The translations under genes and the position numbers were made by a program. 64,000 nucleotides of DNA from Komarekiella atlantica HA4396-MV6. Lineage in GTDB: Bacteria; Cyanobacteriota; Cyanobacteriia; Cyanobacteriales; Nostocaceae. The stretch is taken from contig JAHHHK010000039.1 of the NCBI GenBank assembly GCA_019359395.1, positions 1 through 64,000 on the forward strand, written 5' to 3'. Position 1 is the stretch's first letter. The number at the start of each line of letters is the position of its first letter. Under the pieces are notes generated by a model, which worked only from the letters and a program-made list of their open reading frames with translations, had not been told where the DNA came from and ran no database searches. This document shows, in pieces, positions 35,557 to 44,020 of this stretch.

Positions 35557-37411
35557 TGATGATGAAGATGATTATATTTTAACTCGTGATTGGTTCTGTG
35601 AGTTTCAAGTAACCGGCTGTGAGTTGGAATGGGTTGATAATTATGAAGCGGCAAGAAATGCGATCGCTCAGTCCCAACATGATATTTATCTTGTAGACTA
35701 CCGCTTGGGCAAACACAACGGACTAGAACTATTGCGCGAAGCAATTGCTCAAGGCTGTTCTTCTCCGATGATTTTACTGACAGGTCAGGGAGATCGAGAA
35801 ATAGATTTGGAGGCGATGAAAGCCGGAGCAGCCGATTATTTAGAAAAAAGCCAGCTGACAGCACCTTTACTAGAGCGTTCTATTCGTTACGCCATAGAAC
35901 GCAAACAAACAGAACAGAAAATTCGCGAACAAGCTGCTTTGCTAGATATTGCCACCGATGCAATTTTTGTACATGATTTAGACAACAAAATTTTATTTTG
36001 GAACAAAGCCGCCGAGCATCTGTACGGTTGGAAAAATGAAGAGGCGATCGCAAAATATAAACAGAAGCTCTGGCAAGAAAAAAATTTATCTCAGTTACAA
36101 GAAGCACTCGTCATTTTAACAAAAAATGGCTCTTGGGAAGGCGAGTTACATCAGATCACAAAATCCGGTAAAGAAATTATTGTCGAAAGCCGTTGGACAC
36201 TAGTGCGTGAATTCAGTCACAAAGCCCAATCAATCCTCGTTGTTAACACTGATATCACGCAAAAAAAACAACTAGAAGCGCAATTTCTCCGCGCTCAGCG
36301 ATTAGAGAGTATTGGTACTCTAGCAAGTGGTATTGCCCATGATCTCAATAATGTTCTTGCTCCTATTTTGATGACAGCACAACTTTTGGAAGAACAAGTA
36401 CATGATGAGCGTTCTCAACAATTCCTACTAATGTTGGTCAGAAACGCTAAACGTGGAGCAGATTTAGTCAAGCAAGTACTGTCTTTCACTAGAGGAGTTG
36501 AAGGCGAACGTACCCTTCTGCAACTAAAGCATTTAATAGTCGAAATTAAACAAATTATTAAGGAAACTTTTCCTAAATCAATTGAAGTTTCCACTCAAAT
36601 TCCGCATAATCTTTATACTGTATTTGGTGATGTCACTCAACTGCATCAAGTACTGATGAATCTTTGTGTCAATGCTCGTGATGCTATGCCTAATGGTGGA
36701 ACTTTAAAAATATCTGCGGAAAATATTTTAATCGATGAAAATTATGCCAAAATGCATATTGATGCTAAAGTTGGTTTCTACGTTGCCATAGCTATTACTG
36801 ATAGTGGGATTGGTATTAAACCGGAAATATTAGAGCGGATATTTGAGCCATTTTTTACTACCAAAGAACTCGGTAAAGGTACAGGTCTAGGTCTTTCTAC
36901 AGTACTTGGTATTATTCAAAGCCACGGTGGTTTTATCAACGTATACACCGAACAGCGTAGAGGCAGCCAATTTAAGATATATTTGCCAGCACAAGAAGCA
37001 ACCGAAACCATCGCAGAACAAGAACAAGAATTACCTTTAGGTAACGGAGAACTGATTTTAGTTGTGGATGACGAAGCCGCCATTCGAGATGTTACTAAAA
37101 CATCCCTAGAAAGCCATAACTACAAAGCAATTACAGCCAGTGACGGCATTGAGGCAATAGCTTTATATGCAGAACACTGGGATAAAATATTTCTTGTGTT
37201 AACTGATATGGGAATGCCGTCTATGGATGGATTAACTACCATTCGTACCCTTCAAAAAATGAACGCAGATGTCAAAATTATTGCTGTCAGCGGATTAGCT
37301 TCGAGCGATAAAATTAACATAGCTTATGATATGGGTATTAAAGCCTTTCTTGCCAAACCTTACACAGCTAGCCAACTATTACAAACCATTAGCACAGTTA
37401 AAAGATGTTAA
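35522..37411 (+). CDS. Hybrid kinase (REC-PAS-HisKA-HATPase-REC)
   Basis: 629 residues. N-terminal receiver with D59 in [15 protein letters not shown] (about 135-250), phosphoacceptor H273 in [15 protein letters not shown], ATPase domain (about 375-485, with TDSGIGI and [16 protein letters not shown]), and a C-terminal receiver with D562 in [12 protein letters not shown]. Two receivers and one kinase suggest a phosphorelay node. Its ATG lies inside the preceding regulator gene, with GGGAG just upstream. Its kinase-receiver half is close to that of the 28724 protein, while the N-terminal sensor part differs (REC in place of GAF-PAS). Confidence 0.9.
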   Translation: MDNSPIKVLLIDDDEDDYILTRDWFCEFQVTGCELEWVDNYEAARNAIAQSQHDIYLVDYRLGKHNGLELLREAIAQGCSSPMILLTGQGDREIDLEAMKAGAADYLEKSQLTAPLLERSIRYAIERKQTEQKIREQAALLDIATDAIFVHDLDNKILFWNKAAEHLYGWKNEEAIAKYKQKLWQEKNLSQLQEALVILTKNGSWEGELHQITKSGKEIIVESRWTLVREFSHKAQSILVVNTDITQKKQLEAQFLRAQRLESIGTLASGIAHDLNNVLAPILMTAQLLEEQVHDERSQQFLLMLVRNAKRGADLVKQVLSFTRGVEGERTLLQLKHLIVEIKQIIKETFPKSIEVSTQIPHNLYTVFGDVTQLHQVLMNLCVNARDAMPNGGTLKISAENILIDENYAKMHIDAKVGFYVAIAITDSGIGIKPEILERIFEPFFTTKELGKGTGLGLSTVLGIIQSHGGFINVYTEQRRGSQFKIYLPAQEATETIAEQEQELPLGNGELILVVDDEAAIRDVTKTSLESHNYKAITASDGIEAIALYAEHWDKIFLVLTDMGMPSMDGLTTIRTLQKMNADVKIIAVSGLASSDKINIAYDMGIKAFLAKPYTASQLLQTISTVKRC

Positions 37412-37480
37412 AAGATAAAAGTCATTAGTCATTAGTCATTAATTATTCTTTTCCCCTGCCCCTCCACTCCCTCATTCCCC

Positions 37481-37861
37481 ATGACATTTGAAGTTTTAGC
37501 AGCTAACGAAGCTTTTTATCGAGCTTTTGAAAAAAAAGATATTGAGGCAATGAGTACAGTATGGTCACAAGGAACTGGGAGCTTCTGTATTCATCCTGGA
37601 GGTAATATATTGCGAGGTTGGAAGGAAATTCGTAACTCTTGGGCACAGATATTTAAAAACACTGCATACATTGAAATTAACACCGAAATAATCGCTACCG
37701 AAGTTAATGATAATATCGCCTATGTTGTGCTGATAGAAAATGTCTTTCAAGTCGTTGGTGGAAGAAGACTCGAAGCACAATCAATGGCTACAAATGTATT
37801 TCAGCATTTCGGAGGAAAATGGTATTTAGTACATCATCACGGTAGTCCAATTATGCGGTAG
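37481..37861 (+). CDS. NTF2/SnoaL-like protein
   Basis: 126 residues. NEAFYRAFEKKDIEAMSTVW, CIHPGGNILRGWKEIRNSW and GGKWYLVHHHGSP match the SnoaL-like/nuclear transport factor 2 family of small cone-shaped barrels. Members bind small ligands or act as isomerases, but no catalytic role can be assigned. It lies 70 bp after the hybrid kinase, inside the inverted repeats, and might be co-transcribed with the regulator genes. Confidence 0.85.
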   Translation: MTFEVLAANEAFYRAFEKKDIEAMSTVWSQGTGSFCIHPGGNILRGWKEIRNSWAQIFKNTAYIEINTEIIATEVNDNIAYVVLIENVFQVVGGRRLEAQSMATNVFQHFGGKWYLVHHHGSPIMR

Positions 37862-37877
37862 GGGCAGAGGGGCAGTG

Positions 37878-38030
37878 CTTCTCTACTTTGAGGCTGCGCC
37901 CTAAGCGTAGCTATGCCGCAGGCTTTACGGCTACGCTCAGTACAAGTCGGCTGCGCTACTTCGACTACGCGGCAGTTGAGTTTCGACTTCGCTCAACTGC
38001 CGCGTAGTCGAAACTCAGCACAAGTCAAGG
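37878..38030. repeat. Right copy of ~150-bp inverted repeat
   Basis: Reverse-complement partner of 31171-31325. It has the same 18-bp hairpin stem, and the order of blocks is inverted. It lies between the NTF2-like gene and the 3' end of the TPR gene and may form a terminator for both. Confidence 0.85.
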
Positions 38031-38078
38031 CCAAGCTACGGCAGTCGAAACTCAGTAAAAGTGACAAATGAAAAATGA

Positions 38079-40796
38079 CTAACAACTAATCAAATCTTGA
38101 AAGCGGCTATCTTGCCTAATTTTGTCAAAATCAGAGTCAGATTTTGCCATTTCTCGACATTCTTGAGGATTTAGCTTGATAGCTTGTTGTAAATTTTTGA
38201 TCGCCAACTCTACATTCCCTAGAAATCCATAGCAGCAAGCCTTGTTGTACCAAGCACAGTCATCATTAGGTTTAATTAAGAGTGCTTGCTCATAGGATGC
38301 GATCGCATCGTTATATTTTACTAAAGATGTTAGCGCTAATCCCCGATTGTTCCAAGCTTCGTGTTTATCAGGTTTGATTATGAGTGCTTGGTCATAAGAT
38401 GCGATGGCATCATCATATTTTCCTAAATTAAACAGAGCATTACCTCGGTTGTACCAGGCTTCATGTTTATCAGGTTTGATTATGAGTGCTTGATCGTAAG
38501 ATGCGATGGCATCATCATATTTTCCTAATTTAAATAGGGCATTGCCTCGGTTTTTCCAAGCTTTATGTTTGTCAGGTTGAAGGTCAAGTGCTCGGTCGTA
38601 AGATACTATGGCATCATCATATTTTTCTAAATTAAATAGAGCATTGCCTCGATTATTCCAGGCTTCATGTTTATCAGGCTGAAGGTCAAGTGCTCGGTCG
38701 TAAGATGCGATCGCTTCTGGATATTTTGCCAAATTAAACAGGATATTGCCCCGATTGTACCAAGCTTCGTGTTTGTCGGCTTTGATTATGAGTGCTTGGT
38801 CGTAAGAGGCGATCGCTTCAATATAATTTCCCAAATCGCCCAAAGCATGACCCCGATTATACCAGGCTTCATCGTCTTCCGGTTTGATGGCGAGGGCTTG
38901 GTCGTAAGAAGCAACAGCATCTTCAAATCGACCCAAGTTCTTGAGCACATTACCCCGACTGTACCAGGTATAATAGTCTTCGCGTTTGATTAGAACTGCT
39001 TGATCGTAGGAAGTAACTGCCTCTGCAAATCGACCTAAGTTTTTGAGTGCATTACCGCGATTAATCCAAGCGTGGTGTAAATTGGGTTTGATAGCAATTG
39101 CTTGGTCATAGCATGCGAACGCCTCTTCATGTCGCCCCAAATTTCGCAGCGCAATACCTCGGTTGTTCCAAGCTTGGTGTAAATCGGGTTTGATGGCAAT
39201 TGCTTTGTCATAAGATGCGATCGCCTCGGCACTTTGTCCTGTTTCATCTAGGGCATTACCCCGGTAATACCAGGCTAAATAGTCATCGGGTTTGAATTCT
39301 AATACTTTGTCATAAGATGCGATCGCCTCTGTCCACAGTCCTAAGTTACCCAGTGCAATACCCCGGTTCCCCCAAGCTTGGTAGTAGTCGGGTTGGATTT
39401 GTATCGCTTTATCCCAACAGATAATAGCTTGCTGATAGTAACTTGATTGCGCCACCTGTACACCAAAATTTAGTAGTATACGGTGTATTTCTTGGGGATG
39501 TTGATCTGCCAGTTGTAAAATCAGTTGGGTGAAAGGTAAGACGTATTCCCCAACTTCTACATGGCTACCCTTGGCTTCAATTTGCCCATCACGGGGTTCG
39601 AGGATGCGTTCAGTGTGAATTAAAAAGTTGGTAGCTGTGCTAACTTGCCAGCGATACCACAACCGCTGCCAACAATTTCCCCCCGCCAACATTCGTGCTG
39701 TTGCCTCCACACTGAAGCGGTAAAGTGGGATGTCAAATTGCTGCAACAAGTCCACCGCATCATAAATGTAGCGACTAACGGGATATCTTTCAACTGACTC
39801 TTGATAGCGCTTTTTCCAAGTTTTGCCAAGACTTTCGCGGTAATTTTTGGCATTCAAAGCTAAACCATCATTTCGCAGATGTTGGAGATTCTCTACCACA
39901 TTTCTAAAGGTGGCATCGTTACGCCTTGCCAGTTCGGGATACTGTTCTGGCTGTGCGGAAATATTAGTTTTGGGAACGGTTACTGTTAGTACTTGAATAA
40001 TTGCTCGATCTTCGGGTTCCGGCAATTCATAAATTTGGAATTTTTGCCATAACTTGAAGTATTTTTCCCATTGCAGTTTCTCCCAAGCGCTGGCTTCTCC
40101 AGGAAAATCTGGTTGTCGTTCATTGCGTGCTGTAGCAATCACGCGGATTTCCGCTTTGCCACAGAAGGACTCATACCTTGTTAAAGCATCCAGTAGGCGC
40201 TGTTGCAACGGGACTGTAAACCGTTCTACTTGACTTTTTTCGGCTTCTGGAGATATTTCTTGATGACTGCGGTGCATTTTCTGGTTGAGGTCATCTAAGA
40301 AAAATAGCAATTTGCGATCGCCACCTATCTGCGTTGGCATTCGTGCTGGAATATCTAACCATTCATTCGGCTTGAGGTAAAGCACTGTCCAGCCTGCTTG
40401 GTTAAGATGCTGGGCTAATTCAGCTGCCTCCCGCGTTTTCCCCAGTCCATTACGTCCCACAATTAATAACCAGCGGTATTCTTCTAGCTGTTGCTGGAGT
40501 TCTTGGCGGATACTGCGATTCACTACTCGATTTTGGTAAGCAATATTGCGGTCTGCCAAAGGGTCTTTGTCATTCCCGCCAAGAATTCGTTGCATCAAAA
40601 CTGGACTTTGAGGTTTAATCACCTCAAAAGCAAAAGTTGGATGGGGAATGCGCCGCTGGCGATCGCGCCATGCCAGCCACCAAAAAAAGCTGACAATGGC
40701 AGGCAAAATAGCAGGCAACCCACCAGAGAGCAGGTTGTCAATAAATTCCTTGTTATCTCTATAAAATGTGGGAATTAACTGAAGAATGTTGAACAC
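38079..40796 (-). CDS. Membrane-anchored P-loop NTPase with TPR repeats
   Basis: 905 residues. One membrane helix (about 25-43, LPAILPAIVSFFWWLAW) is followed by basic RDRQRR, suggesting a cytoplasmic body. Walker A is GRNGLGKT (114-121) and Walker B KLLFFLDD (162-169); the NTPase and following helical region recall STAND-type signalling ATPases. From about residue 455 there are 12 complete 34-residue TPRs (AWYNRGNALFNLGKYDDAIA type) after one partial repeat, several nearly identical to each other. It stands alone and is flanked by repeats. A sensor or scaffold role is inferred. Neighbouring repeat units share long runs of DNA, implying recent expansion or conversion. Confidence 0.8.
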   Translation of the reverse strand: MFNILQLIPTFYRDNKEFIDNLLSGGLPAILPAIVSFFWWLAWRDRQRRIPHPTFAFEVIKPQSPVLMQRILGGNDKDPLADRNIAYQNRVVNRSIRQELQQQLEEYRWLLIVGRNGLGKTREAAELAQHLNQAGWTVLYLKPNEWLDIPARMPTQIGGDRKLLFFLDDLNQKMHRSHQEISPEAEKSQVERFTVPLQQRLLDALTRYESFCGKAEIRVIATARNERQPDFPGEASAWEKLQWEKYFKLWQKFQIYELPEPEDRAIIQVLTVTVPKTNISAQPEQYPELARRNDATFRNVVENLQHLRNDGLALNAKNYRESLGKTWKKRYQESVERYPVSRYIYDAVDLLQQFDIPLYRFSVEATARMLAGGNCWQRLWYRWQVSTATNFLIHTERILEPRDGQIEAKGSHVEVGEYVLPFTQLILQLADQHPQEIHRILLNFGVQVAQSSYYQQAIICWDKAIQIQPDYYQAWGNRGIALGNLGLWTEAIASYDKVLEFKPDDYLAWYYRGNALDETGQSAEAIASYDKAIAIKPDLHQAWNNRGIALRNLGRHEEAFACYDQAIAIKPNLHHAWINRGNALKNLGRFAEAVTSYDQAVLIKREDYYTWYSRGNVLKNLGRFEDAVASYDQALAIKPEDDEAWYNRGHALGDLGNYIEAIASYDQALIIKADKHEAWYNRGNILFNLAKYPEAIASYDRALDLQPDKHEAWNNRGNALFNLEKYDDAIVSYDRALDLQPDKHKAWKNRGNALFKLGKYDDAIASYDQALIIKPDKHEAWYNRGNALFNLGKYDDAIASYDQALIIKPDKHEAWNNRGLALTSLVKYNDAIASYEQALLIKPNDDCAWYNKACCYGFLGNVELAIKNLQQAIKLNPQECREMAKSDSDFDKIRQDSRFQDLISC

Positions 40797-41016
40797 AAGG
40801 TTTACTCGGAGTTACTACGGCCTCCTAACTTGAGAGTGCTGAATACTGAGTACTGAGTCTTGAGTGCTGTTAGCGGTAGCAGGGCGTTTAGCCCGTGCTG
40901 AGTAGGGAGTGGGGGAGCAAGCCTTTCCCCTCTGACAGACGCGATTAATCGCGTCTCTACTCTTGACCCTTGTACAGACGCGATTAATCGCGTCTCTACT
41001 CTTGATTCCCCATCAC
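40797..41016. other. Short spacer with GATTAATCGC repeats
   Basis: It contains two copies of the palindrome GACGCGATTAATCGCGTC in CAGACGCGATTAATCGCGTC (about 40936 and 40976). They belong to the same repeat family as the tandem array at 22.99 kb. Confidence 0.6.
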
Positions 41017-41565
41017 TTAATCCCCAATCAACTCCACAGCATCTCGTCCATCCGAATCTTGTAAGTAAACCTTGACAATTTCTTCTTTAGCAGTAGGTAA
41101 CTTCTTACCAATAAAATCTGGGTGAATTGGTAATTCACGATGTCCTCTATCTACTAATACAGCTAAACGAATTAACTCTGGTCTACCGTAGTCGTTGACT
41201 GCATTTAAAGCAGCGCGAATCGTTCGTCCTTTAAAAATTACATCATCTACGAGCACAACCGTTTTCCCCGTGAGGTCAAAAGGAATATCGCTTTTTGCGG
41301 GAGTTCGCAAACCAATTTTGTCGAGGTCGTCTCGATAAAATGTAATATCCAAAGCGCCGACTGATACACGTACACCTTCTAGTATCTCAATCTGACGCGC
41401 CAACAATTCGGCTAATAGCGCACCTCTGGTATAAACACCAAGAAGCACCAGTTGGGATAAATCACGCGTCCTTTCCACAATTTGAGAAGCAAGGCGAGTC
41501 AAAGTACGACGGATTTCTTCGGATGAGAGAATTTCAACTACTTTGGTAGACATAGTTATAGACAC
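41017..41565 (-). CDS. pyrR: PyrR: pyr operon regulator / uracil phosphoribosyltransferase
   Basis: 182 residues, standard length. The PRPP-binding loop is [18 protein letters not shown]; early [21 protein letters not shown] and late [15 protein letters not shown] fit PyrR. In Gram-positive bacteria PyrR binds pyr mRNA; in cyanobacteria regulation is less clear, and the enzyme activity is minor (family knowledge). No pyr genes are adjacent. It may be co-transcribed with the upstream cobD-type gene, but about 100 bp of STRR-type repeats lie between them. An ATG four codons in is an alternative start. Confidence 0.92.
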   Translation of the reverse strand: MSITMSTKVVEILSSEEIRRTLTRLASQIVERTRDLSQLVLLGVYTRGALLAELLARQIEILEGVRVSVGALDITFYRDDLDKIGLRTPAKSDIPFDLTGKTVVLVDDVIFKGRTIRAALNAVNDYGRPELIRLAVLVDRGHRELPIHPDFIGKKLPTAKEEIVKVYLQDSDGRDAVELIGD

Positions 41566-41577
41566 GGATACCCCTGA

Positions 41578-41640
41578 ATGGACTGGGGACTGGGGACTGG
41601 GGACTGGGTATTGGGGACTGGGTATTGGGAAAACTCTTTC
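41578..41640. repeat. STRR1-like heptamer tract
   Basis: Five to six near-copies of GGGGACT/GGGTATT (CCCCAGT on the other strand) lie between pyrR and cobD. This repeat class is typical of heterocystous cyanobacteria. Confidence 0.75.
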
Positions 41641-41666
41641 TTAACCCCTATTCCCTATATTTATCA

Positions 41667-42638
41667 TTACCTGTTTAGCAGTATTAAAAATATAGCGATC
41701 GCTACCACTAACCACAGCAAAAAACTATATCGAGTCAGTTGCAAAGCATTATAAATAGAAGTTGGGGTAATGGGATAAATTGCATCTCCTAGCAGTGGTT
41801 TTTGCTTAGTCATCCCGCGATACCAATTTGTACCTCCCATCTGCACACCTAAAATAGCAGCATAGGCGCACTCACTCCAACCAGAATTAGGACTAGGATC
41901 GGTAACTGCATCCCGGCGACAAATTCGCCAAACATGCATAGGCTTACCTGATAAAAGTGCCAGAGTCATAACTGTTAATCGACAAGGTAGCCAAGTCAAA
42001 TAATCTTCTAACCGTGCACTAAACCATCCCAAATAAGTATAAGGTGCTTCCCGGTAGCCAACCATTGAATCTAAAGTACTGCTAGCTTTATATGCTAAAG
42101 CCAAAGGAACTGGCCCAACACCTGGGACAAAGACACCAACAATTGCATAAAAAAGCGGAGCCATTACTCCATCAGTAGCATTTTCTGTAACTGTTTCTAA
42201 AACGGCTCGCAAAACTTCTGCTTCTGAGAGGTTTTGTGTATCTCGTCCAACATAATTACTTAAGATATTACGAGCCTCCTCCAGATGATTTGCTGATAAA
42301 GGTTCTAAAACAGTAATTGCTGCTGTTCGCAAACTTCTACCAGCAAAACAACTAGCTAAGAGAATGCTTTCTAAAGTGATTCCCAATAACGGATGCAACC
42401 ATCTGGCACTTTGAATTATAAAATAGCCAAAAATGCCGCTCCCAATTATTAGGACAATACCTAGTACAACTCCAGCTATGCGTTGTGTTAGAGAATTCTG
42501 ACACAATTGCCCAGATAATTTGCTCAAGCGAGAAATTCCCCATCCCATAAATTGCACTGGATGAGGCCAACCCCAAGGATCACCAATTAAGTAATCTAAA
42601 AATGCGGCAATGATTAAAATATAAATGTTGTTAGTCAT
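41667..42638 (-). CDS. cobD: Adenosylcobinamide-phosphate synthase (CobD/CbiB)
   Basis: 323 residues, integral membrane with about five helices. AAFLDYLIGDPWGWPHPVQF, ILSNYVGRDTQNLSEAEVLR, ATDGVMAPLFYAIVG and LAYKASSTLDSMVGYR are the signatures of the cobD/cbiB family, which attaches aminopropanol phosphate to adenosylcobyric acid in cobalamin or pseudocobalamin synthesis. Conserved Asp/Asn-rich motifs are intact. No cobalamin riboswitch was recognised upstream. It lies between pyrR and an Rrf2 regulator, all on the minus strand with repeat-filled gaps. Confidence 0.93.
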   Translation of the reverse strand: MTNNIYILIIAAFLDYLIGDPWGWPHPVQFMGWGISRLSKLSGQLCQNSLTQRIAGVVLGIVLIIGSGIFGYFIIQSARWLHPLLGITLESILLASCFAGRSLRTAAITVLEPLSANHLEEARNILSNYVGRDTQNLSEAEVLRAVLETVTENATDGVMAPLFYAIVGVFVPGVGPVPLALAYKASSTLDSMVGYREAPYTYLGWFSARLEDYLTWLPCRLTVMTLALLSGKPMHVWRICRRDAVTDPSPNSGWSECAYAAILGVQMGGTNWYRGMTKQKPLLGDAIYPITPTSIYNALQLTRYSFLLWLVVAIAIFLILLNR

Positions 42639-42727
42639 GAGTCAAGAGTAGAGACACGATTAATCGCGTCTGTACAAGGGTCAAGTGTCAATATTTGGAC
42701 TCTGGACTCTGGACTATTGACCAACGA

Positions 42728-43171
42728 TTAAACAACAAAACTAGCTTCTTCCCCTAGAGAAGCTTGCCAACTGCGAGCATCGTAATAAAGGTCAGCCAGA
42801 GTAATACTGTATAAAGCTTCTTTAAGTTTTTGGTTGAGCCGCTGCCAAAGGGTAAATGTTACCCAATCTTCAGCTTGTGCTGGTGCTGGTGTGTGATGGG
42901 GTAAATGGGTAATAGTTTCACCGACTGCTTCTAAAATTTGACCTATAGATATTTGTGCAGGCTGTTGTGCCAATTGGTATCCACCAATGCTACCGCGAAT
43001 TGATTTTACTAGCCCAGCACGACGCATTTCTATTAGCAGTTTTTCTAAGTAGGGAGCAGGGATATCTTGACGTTTGGCGATCGCTTTGACAGATACAGGG
43101 CCATATTCTGGCTGTAAACTCAAATCTAGCAATGCCTTCACACTATAGTGTCCCCTGGTAGTTAGTTTCAT
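42728..43171 (-). CDS. Rrf2-family regulator lacking Fe-S cysteines
   Basis: 147 residues. The N-terminal winged helix (MKLTTRGHYSVKALLDLSLQ, IAKRQDIPAPYLEKLLIEMR, AGLVKSIRGSIGGYQLA) is typical of Rrf2. The wing region that carries three cysteines in IscR reads HLPHHTPAPAQAEDW, with no Cys anywhere in the protein, so it cannot bind an Fe-S cluster in the usual way. Such members occur in cyanobacteria (from memory). Targets are unknown; cobD and pyrR lie downstream on the same strand. Confidence 0.88.
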   Translation of the reverse strand: MKLTTRGHYSVKALLDLSLQPEYGPVSVKAIAKRQDIPAPYLEKLLIEMRRAGLVKSIRGSIGGYQLAQQPAQISIGQILEAVGETITHLPHHTPAPAQAEDWVTFTLWQRLNQKLKEALYSITLADLYYDARSWQASLGEEASFVV

Positions 43172-43571
43172 TTTGGTAAGCTTTGTTATTTAGTCAAGAG
43201 TCAATACTCAATGGACAAAAACTCTTTGACTTTTGACTCTAGACTCTTGACTAAGGATCAGTTTTGCTTATCATTCTGTATTCCAATTATCATGTTCAGC
43301 GAGTAGACTACCTTTTTAGGGTTAGTTTAAAAAACTTAAACAAATATAGTCTAGCAGTGATTCACAAACTATATATAGTTATCAGCATGCCAGAATTATA
43401 TAAAATAGATTGTCTTAACAATATTAGTAATCAGACAACAATTCTGTCTATGAGTGTAATATACTTGGCTAGGCTGAGATAAAAACTAAAAGACTCTGTT
43501 CTTGTTAGCTTAACGTCAGCTAAAATAAAATCGATTCCAACACTTCAAACATTCGTTTTCATCCTAAGTTG
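43172..43571. other. Divergent intergenic region
   Basis: A 400-bp spacer between the Rrf2 gene and the cyAbrB gene, expected to hold both promoters. It starts with TCAAGAGTCAATACTC-type short repeats; no hairpin, RNA gene or clear operator was recognised. A 72-codon frame in it has no coding character. Confidence 0.4.
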
Positions 43572-43985
43572 ATGCCTAAACAGAAAAAAATTGAACCCCT
43601 CGTCGGTGAAGAACTGCTCAAAAAAGTCAAAGAGCTAGAGAACGAGAGCAAAGAAGACAAAGCCAAGAAGTGCGGCTACTATACCGTTACCAAAAATGGT
43701 ATAGAGCGCGTTAATATGATGAAGTTCTTAAATGCCCTAATTGATGCCGAAGGCATTCAGTTAGACAGTGCGCCCAATGCCAACGGGCGTGGTGGACGCA
43801 GTGCTAGCTATAGAATTAGTGTGCAATCAAATGGGAACTTACTAATAGGTTCAGCTTATACAAAACAGATGAATCTCAAACCAGGAGATGAGTTTCTCAT
43901 TACTTTAGGGAAAAAACATATTCGTCTGAGGCAAGTAGATCCAGAAGATCAAGAAGGTATAGAAGCTATAGAAGCTACAGCTTAA
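43572..43985 (+). CDS. cyAbrB-family transcriptional regulator
   Basis: 137 residues from the ATG. TTG three bases upstream would add one residue and is less likely. The N-terminal EPLVGEELLKKVKELE helix, KCGYYTVTKNGIERVNMMKF, GRGGRSASYRISVQSNGNLL and KQMNLKPGDEFLITLGKKHI make it a clear cyanobacterial AbrB-like protein with the DNA-binding fold in the C-terminal part. In Nostoc two such genes (calA and calB) control nitrogen, carbon and other genes; I cannot decide which paralogue this is. It is monocistronic. Confidence 0.93.
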   Translation: MPKQKKIEPLVGEELLKKVKELENESKEDKAKKCGYYTVTKNGIERVNMMKFLNALIDAEGIQLDSAPNANGRGGRSASYRISVQSNGNLLIGSAYTKQMNLKPGDEFLITLGKKHIRLRQVDPEDQEGIEAIEATA

Positions 43986-44020
43986 TAAATAGTTAAGAGT
44001 CTAAAGTCCAAAGTCAACAA

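Noticed and set aside
42640-42720. Possible cobalamin riboswitch upstream of cobD
   Set aside because: Only dispersed GATTAATCGC and GACTCTGGACT repeats are present; no B12-box-like sequence was found.
43264-43482. 72-codon frame upstream of the cyAbrB gene
   Set aside because: It lies in the expected promoter region and has no ribosome site or recognisable sequence.
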